This document shows, one piece after another, positions 6,626 through 10,323 of a DNA stretch of 10,323 nt. The stretch's first letter is position 1. Each line of letters begins with the position of its first letter. Both the position numbers and the translations under genes were made by a program. The notes beneath the pieces were generated by a model. The model searched no databases. It was given only the letters and a program-made list of their open reading frames with translations, and was not told where the DNA came from. Where the stretch lies: assembly GCA_023393915.1 (NCBI GenBank), contig JAEXBS010000012.1:1-10323 (forward strand). Direction: 5' to 3'. Source of the stretch: Bacteroidota bacterium (GTDB lineage: Bacteria > Bacteroidota > Bacteroidia > Flavobacteriales > Weeksellaceae).

Positions 6626-7650
6626 AAATAATTGAAATTTTACCAGAGCTAGATATTGGCGGAGTCGAAAGACATGTTATAGATCTCTCTAACGAGCTAG
6701 TCAAACGTGGACATGAAATTGTAGTGATATCTGCCGGCGGTAAGATGCAGTGTCAGCTTTCGCAGAAAGTTGGTCACATTAAGATGTCGGTCCAGAAGAA
6801 AAACCCTCTGACAGGCTGGTTTTGTGCGATAAAAATCGCGAAACTTGCAAAGGATTGTGGGTATCAGCTGATCCACGCTCATTCTAGGGTTCCTGCTTGG
6901 ATCGCGCGCTGGGCTTCGAATATGGCCGGTATTCCATATGTTGTAACCGCGCATGTTGATTTTGGCAATAAATCAAGATGGATATATTCTCCGTATCGTG
7001 ATGCAGCCCGTGTGATATGCGTCAGTGAGGCGGTACGCGAAGGTATGAAAAATTGTTTTTATGATAACACGGAAGTTGTTCTAAACGGTCTTAATGAACC
7101 TGAAGTTCGCTGGCACGAAGATAATCTGAAAGATCCAGTGAAATTTCTTTTTGTGGGGAGGCTTTCCCCTGTAAAAGGATTACACGATGTGCTTAATGCA
7201 TTGCCTGTGGAGGGGGCTTGGACTTTGGATGTGCTTGGTGACGGCCCTATGCGTGAAGAGTTGGAGAAGCTTACCGAAGAACGAGGGCTCTGCGGCAAGA
7301 TATTTTTTCACGGGTATTCTGATAAGGCAGATAGCTTTATGGCACACTCCTCATGTCTCTTATTCCCATCATATACGGAGGGGATGCCTCTTACCCTGGC
7401 ACGTGCAGTGCAGATAGGAATTCCGGTTATCGCCTCTGATATCTCTTCTGTGCGTGAAATGGCGGGAGGTAAAGAAGGGCTTTTGAAACCAGGTGATTTG
7501 GTACTGTGGAGAGAGGCAATAACAGATTTTATTGCGAATAGAAGAGTAAAGCTTTCTATACCCACGTCATCTGTGCCGACACTAGACAGGATGGTTGATA
7601 AAGATGAAGAAATATACAAAGAAGTGATGAGAGGCTTCGAATATAGATGA
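6622..7650 (+). CDS. Family 4 (GT-B) glycosyltransferase with an altered EX7E motif
   Basis: The predicted protein has 342 residues. The N-terminal domain opens with E-L-D-I-G-G-V-E-R-H-V (9-19), the acceptor-side Gly-rich loop of GT4 enzymes, and H-A-H-S-R follows near residue 92. The second domain begins F-V-G-R-L-S-P-V-K-G with R180 and K185, the usual phosphate-contacting pair. It ends with P-S-Y-T-E-G-M-P-L-T-L-A-R-A and G-I-P-V-I-A-S-D. E253 is the first Glu of EX7E, but Arg (R261) stands where the second Glu normally contacts the nucleotide. GGAGG lies six bases before the ATG at 6622, whose ATGA overlaps the GT8 stop. No membrane segment is seen. It probably adds a sugar to the LPS core; donor and linkage are not predictable. 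Confidence 0.85.
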   Translation: MKIIEILPELDIGGVERHVIDLSNELVKRGHEIVVISAGGKMQCQLSQKVGHIKMSVQKKNPLTGWFCAIKIAKLAKDCGYQLIHAHSRVPAWIARWASNMAGIPYVVTAHVDFGNKSRWIYSPYRDAARVICVSEAVREGMKNCFYDNTEVVLNGLNEPEVRWHEDNLKDPVKFLFVGRLSPVKGLHDVLNALPVEGAWTLDVLGDGPMREELEKLTEERGLCGKIFFHGYSDKADSFMAHSSCLLFPSYTEGMPLTLARAVQIGIPVIASDISSVREMAGGKEGLLKPGDLVLWREAITDFIANRRVKLSIPTSSVPTLDRMVDKDEEIYKEVMRGFEYR

Positions 7651-8735
7651 AAATACTGCACTATGTGGATGAAAATAATCTGGCATGGGGAGAGACATGG
7701 ATACAACTTTTGAAAAAACTCTCTGATCTGGGGATAAAAAACAACGTTGTATGTAGGGGTGGGGGAACACTGGCTGAGCGCCTTCGTGAAGAAAATATAC
7801 CGTTTGATACTTGTAAACCCTACGTTCAGTCTTTGCCTCTTACAAATATGGTTTTGGGAAATATAATTGACCGTACCTCTCCCGACGCTATACATACAAG
7901 GCTCTCGTCAGCCGCCAGAATTGGCGGATGGTGGGGTAAAGTGAGGGGCATTCCTGTTATTCAAACGATAGATAAATACGCAAAGTATAAATATTACAAA
8001 AACGGGACATTTTATTTTGCCTGTTCTCGCTCTGTCGCGGAATATTTGACTGCTCAGGGGATTTCTGAAACAAAAATTGCGGTAGTGCACAACCCAATAG
8101 ATGTGACAAAATATGCGCTAGCGGAGAATACTCGTTCTGAAATGAGGCGAGCTAATTCTGTTCCTGATAACTGTAATGTGATTTTGTCCGCTGGCAGATT
8201 TGTTGATTGGAAAGGGTTCGATATATTAATAAAAGGCTATGCAAGATTTCTGTGTGGAGAGAAGGGGCTGGCGCTCGATACGGTATTGTGGATCGTGGGA
8301 GACGGAGAGGAAAGAGCGAGACTTTTTGAACTGGTTAAAGTAAACGGGCTGGAAAATAAGGTAAAAATATTTCCTTTCGCTAAAGATATACGTCCATATA
8401 TGCAGGCTGCTGATCTGTTTGTCCTGCCTTCAAAAGAGCCGGAGCCATTTGGGATAGTCCTTTTAGAGGCTATGGCCTCTTCCCTTCCTGTCATAGCGAC
8501 AAAGGCGGGGGGGCCGTTAGACATGTTGAAAGATGGGAAGAACGGGTGGTTCGTTGAGGCAGGGGATGAATTCTCCATCTCACAACGTCTTACAGAGGTA
8601 CTCAGCAATAAAGAGGCGTTAATAGTGGTTGCTCATAATGCACAAATGCGAGCTCATGATTTCAGTGTTGAGAGTATAGGATGTCAAACTATAGAGTTAT
8701 ACAGAAATGTAATTAGGAGTAATAAATATAAATGA
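7647..8735 (+). CDS. Family 4 (GT-B) glycosyltransferase
   Basis: The predicted protein has 362 residues. The C-terminal GT4 domain is canonical: S-A-G-R-F-V-D-W-K-G-F-D with R184 and K189, W-I-V-G-D-G, a D-I-R-P-Y-M-Q-A-A-D-L-F-V-L-P-S segment, then E-P-F-G-I-V-L-L-E-A-M-A carrying an intact EX7E pair (E266 and E274), followed by P-V-I-A-T-K-A-G-G-P. The N-terminal acceptor domain is divergent, with A-W-G-E-T-W at about residues 13-18 where many relatives have a Gly-Gly-x-E/T loop. It is a retaining nucleotide-sugar transferase acting in the cytoplasm or at the membrane. The start overlaps the preceding stop as ATGA, so the two GT4 genes are translated from one message. It is not closely alike its upstream neighbour by eye, so it is not an obvious recent duplicate. 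Confidence 0.9.
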   Translation: MKILHYVDENNLAWGETWIQLLKKLSDLGIKNNVVCRGGGTLAERLREENIPFDTCKPYVQSLPLTNMVLGNIIDRTSPDAIHTRLSSAARIGGWWGKVRGIPVIQTIDKYAKYKYYKNGTFYFACSRSVAEYLTAQGISETKIAVVHNPIDVTKYALAENTRSEMRRANSVPDNCNVILSAGRFVDWKGFDILIKGYARFLCGEKGLALDTVLWIVGDGEERARLFELVKVNGLENKVKIFPFAKDIRPYMQAADLFVLPSKEPEPFGIVLLEAMASSLPVIATKAGGPLDMLKDGKNGWFVEAGDEFSISQRLTEVLSNKEALIVVAHNAQMRAHDFSVESIGCQTIELYRNVIRSNKYK

Positions 8736-8826
8736 CATGGGCATGAAAGATAAAATGGCAAATTGTTTTGCTAAAAGGTTCTCTTGTCCGTTAAATAGGA
8801 ATATAAAATAGAAGGGCGGATATCTT

Positions 8827-9789
8827 TTGTCTGGGCTAAAGAAAGATGTGTTGTTTTTGAGATTTTCGTCGCTCGGCGATGTGATTCTTGCCAACTATAC
8901 CGCAATGCGGATCAAGGAAAAAAATCCAGATTTCCGCCTGACGTGGCTGGTCGACAGTTTTTACGCGGATATAGTGCGTACCCAGCCATGGGTAGATGAT
9001 GTGATGGTATGGGATAGGAAGAGAACAAAAAATAGGGGATTCTTGGAAATTTTGCGTCAGGTGAGGCGTCGGCACTTTGATATCCTTGTTGACATGCATG
9101 TCTCTGACCGCACGAGTCTTTTTTCTCTATTGTGTGACATACCGCTCAGGTATGGATGCTGTAAAAGATTCCCATTTTCGCATACGCATTTTTCGTTTGA
9201 CGACTTGATGGATACCACTTTGCCTGTAAATCGCTGTAAAAGATATCTTTATGCGCCACGAACAGCAAATGAAGCCGCTCATGTTTCCGTACCTGCCGGA
9301 AGTATGACGATTGGCCTTGCCATTGGTGCGAGCTACGCCGTTAAGAGGTGGCCGGTCCGGCGTTGGATAGAATTTTGCCGACTTGCCGAATCGAAGGGAC
9401 TCTATTTGCTGCTTCTCGGCAGCGGTGCGGATGAGATTGGCATGGCGGAAGAGATTGTGTCTGAGGCGGCGTCACGATATATTATCAACAAAGTAGGAGC
9501 CCTCTCTATTACCGATACGATAGCGCTCATCAATGATCTTGATATTGTAGTTTCCGGCGACACAGGGTTGATGCATGTGGCAAGAGCTTTGGGAAAGCCT
9601 GTCGTTGGTTTATTCGGGCCAAATTTCCCCGGAGTGGCGGCTGAATATGTGGATAGTCTTGGTAAGAAGTATATTTGTAACTGCAGGGATTCCGGCTGTG
9701 AAAAACTTGAATGCTCAAGGCAATGCCTTGAGGATATAAGCGCGGCGGATGTGTTTGAGGGAGTGGAGGATCTGCTTTCAAATATATAG
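8827..9789 (+). CDS. Family 9 glycosyltransferase, ADP-heptose:LPS heptosyltransferase-like
   Basis: The predicted protein has 320 residues. It begins V-L-F-L-R-F-S-S-L-G-D-V-I (8-20), the GT9 N-terminus with the conserved Asp (D18), and has V-D-x-H-V-S-D-R near residues 89-96. I-G-A-S-Y-A-V-K-R-W-P occurs mid-protein, and S-G-D-T-G-L-M-H (243-250) then G-K-P-V-V-G-L-F-G-P form the donor-binding site typical of WaaC/WaaF/WaaQ enzymes. The tail has five cysteines in 17 residues (C284, 286, 291, 296, 300), a variant of the cysteine-rich end often seen in the family. It likely adds L-glycero-D-manno-heptose to the LPS inner core, the strongest sign of a Gram-negative host. The TTG start has GAAGGGCGGA six bases upstream; a GTG at 8848 is the alternative. 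It lies 91 bases after the GT4 pair, probably in the same operon. Confidence 0.9.
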   Translation: MSGLKKDVLFLRFSSLGDVILANYTAMRIKEKNPDFRLTWLVDSFYADIVRTQPWVDDVMVWDRKRTKNRGFLEILRQVRRRHFDILVDMHVSDRTSLFSLLCDIPLRYGCCKRFPFSHTHFSFDDLMDTTLPVNRCKRYLYAPRTANEAAHVSVPAGSMTIGLAIGASYAVKRWPVRRWIEFCRLAESKGLYLLLLGSGADEIGMAEEIVSEAASRYIINKVGALSITDTIALINDLDIVVSGDTGLMHVARALGKPVVGLFGPNFPGVAAEYVDSLGKKYICNCRDSGCEKLECSRQCLEDISAADVFEGVEDLLSNI

Positions 9790-9880
9790 CCACTTATTGC
9801 AGATAATCCTGCGGTTCCGCATAAAAATAGTCATCGCACATATTTGTGCATGGTTGAAAAATTCAAGGAGTCGTTTTGTT

Positions 9881-9928
9881 ATGGGCAGTAATATAAGGAA
9901 GGGCAATATCTTTTGTGTAAAGATATGA
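9881..9928 (+). CDS. Possible 15-codon leader peptide
   Basis: AAGGAG (9865-9870) is spaced ten bases before ATG 9881, which opens a 15-codon ORF ending in TGA at 9926-9928. That stop overlaps the in-frame ATG (9925) of the next small ORF as ATGA, the same overlap used by the glycosyltransferase genes upstream. Fifteen codons are too few to prove coding; a translational-coupling leader is the plausible role. No amino-acid run typical of attenuators is present. Confidence 0.25.
   Translation: MGSNIRKGNIFCVKI
9897..9903 (+). promoter_or_regulatory. Ribosome binding site for the small membrane protein
   Basis: GGAAGGG ends nine bases before TTG 9913. The site and the next dozen bases are nearly identical to the GT9 start region (8811-8830), which also uses TTG. 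This is the reason for preferring TTG 9913 over ATG 9925. Confidence 0.4.
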
Positions 9929-10089
9929 AAAAATCAAAGGTCATTTTCCTATGCTGGCTCAATATTGCTTTTGCCTCCATTATTTTTGGGGCGGTTCGAT
10001 ACTATAATATATATGTGGTGAATAGCAAAAGTAACTGCAACTTTGCAGAAGTAACCGAGACCACCAAAGCTACTGGCCACACAGTATAA
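9913..10089 (+). CDS. Small single-pass membrane protein, unknown function
   Basis: The ORF encodes 58 residues from TTG 9913, or 54 from ATG 9925. A short basic start (M-K-K-S-K in the ATG version) is followed by about 20 hydrophobic residues (V-I-F-L-C-W-L-N-I-A-F-A-S-I-I-F-G-A-V), then a tyrosine-rich stretch and a polar tail rich in N, T and E. This predicts one membrane helix with the N-terminus inside, or an uncleaved signal anchor. I recognise no family. It sits 123 bases after the heptosyltransferase, last in the plus-strand run and just before a terminator-like repeat. It could be a small regulator or partner of the LPS machinery, but that is inference. A chance ORF is possible; support comes from the ribosome binding site and the sensible topology. 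Confidence 0.4.
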   Translation: MCKDMKKSKVIFLCWLNIAFASIIFGAVRYYNIYVVNSKSNCNFAEVTETTKATGHTV

Positions 10090-10114
10090 AAACAAATATA
10101 AAATAGCAGATATC

Positions 10115-10170
10115 AAAAGCGGCAGATATTTAGTATTTGTATCTAATTATTCGCCGCTTTTAGAGTTTTT
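10115..10170 (+). terminator. Terminator-like inverted repeat after the operon
   Basis: AAAAGCGGC (10115-10123) and GCCGCTTTT (10153-10161) are a perfect 9-bp inverted repeat, followed by AGAGTTTTT. The 29-base loop holds a smaller hairpin, AGATA/TATCT (10124-10128 and 10140-10144), so a branched stem is possible. The position, 25 bases after the small ORF, and the T run suggest transcription termination. The long loop is unusual for an intrinsic terminator. Confidence 0.5.
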
Positions 10171-10323
10171 CCCATTTATGTCTCAATTTTAGGGCATAAC
10201 AACATAGGGCAGCGAATTGTCTCTGTTTTTTGCAGCAGTTAGCGCGACCCGTGTTTTCTTATTTTATTTGTATCTTCTGCCGCCTATGTCGTGTTATAGT
10301 TGTTTATGTCAGCGCTTATTTAA
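10171..10323. other. Non-coding end of window
   Basis: The last 150 bases after the inverted repeat hold no recognisable gene, RNA or repeat. A short plus-strand frame beginning ATG at 10285 runs off the window end, but it is only about 12 codons and has no ribosome binding site. Confidence 0.35.

Noticed and set aside
7308..7895. 195-codon minus-strand frame across the two GT4 genes
   Set aside because: Runs antisense through conserved GT4 motifs and across the ATGA junction; no independent support.
8737..8811. 24-codon ORF between the second GT4 and the GT9 gene
   Set aside because: Too short, no well-spaced ribosome binding site, and no recognisable sequence; it might be a leader like the one at 9881, but evidence is too weak to list.
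9836..9849. GCACA/TGTGC hairpin after the GT9 gene
   Set aside because: Only five base pairs with no following T run, so it is not a convincing terminator; transcription may continue into the small ORF.
1..10323. CRISPR arrays, insertion sequences, tRNA or rRNA genes
   Set aside because: No regularly spaced repeats, transposase-like frames, terminal inverted repeats or recognisable RNA gene sequences were seen on either strand.

Overview
The window looks like part of a lipopolysaccharide/lipo-oligosaccharide (LPS/LOS) core-oligosaccharide locus from a Gram-negative, outer-membrane-bearing bacterium. The case rests on an O-antigen-ligase-like membrane protein, a GT9 ADP-heptose:LPS heptosyltransferase-like protein, a GT8 enzyme of the LPS-core type and several GT4/GT2 glycosyltransferases. 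Taxonomy cannot be fixed from the sequence. The GC-rich first 120 bases contrast with the AT-rich remainder, and ATA, AGA and AGG codons and TTG starts are frequent. That would fit a host such as a Synergistota or Negativicutes member, but this is only a guess.

Layout. (1) Bases 1-122 hold the 3' end of a GC-rich type II secretion/type IV pilus inner-membrane F/PilC-family gene. (2) Bases 123-959 are a long AT-rich stretch with no convincing gene, perhaps decayed coding DNA. (3) Bases 960-2252 encode an O-antigen ligase/polymerase-like polytopic membrane protein. (4) Bases 2355-3323 encode a GT-B glycosyltransferase. (5) Bases 3328-3511 hold a possible small, frame-broken ORF that ends at the ribosome binding site of a five-bladed beta-propeller, glycosidase-like gene (3525-4439), which is followed by a good intrinsic terminator. 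(6) A GT2 glycosyltransferase lies on the opposite strand (5516 to 4509). (7) A tightly packed plus-strand operon follows: GT8 (5615-6625), GT4 (6622-7650), GT4 (7647-8735) and GT9 (8827-9789), with ATGA stop/start overlaps between the first three. (8) A short leader-like ORF overlaps a 54-58 residue single-pass membrane microprotein (9913-10089). (9) A terminator-like inverted repeat (10115-10161) precedes featureless DNA.

Working model (inference): cytoplasmic glycosyltransferases build a heptose-containing core or short oligosaccharide on lipid A or a carrier, and the ligase-like protein acts on lipid-linked glycan at the periplasmic face of the inner membrane. The beta-propeller protein has no signal peptide and may process or bind a sugar in the cytoplasm. 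No wholly new system is demonstrated. The best leads are the cytoplasmic propeller protein with its ambiguous start and broken upstream ORF, the small membrane protein with its coupled leader, and two GT-B enzymes that lack the second glutamate of the EX7E motif.
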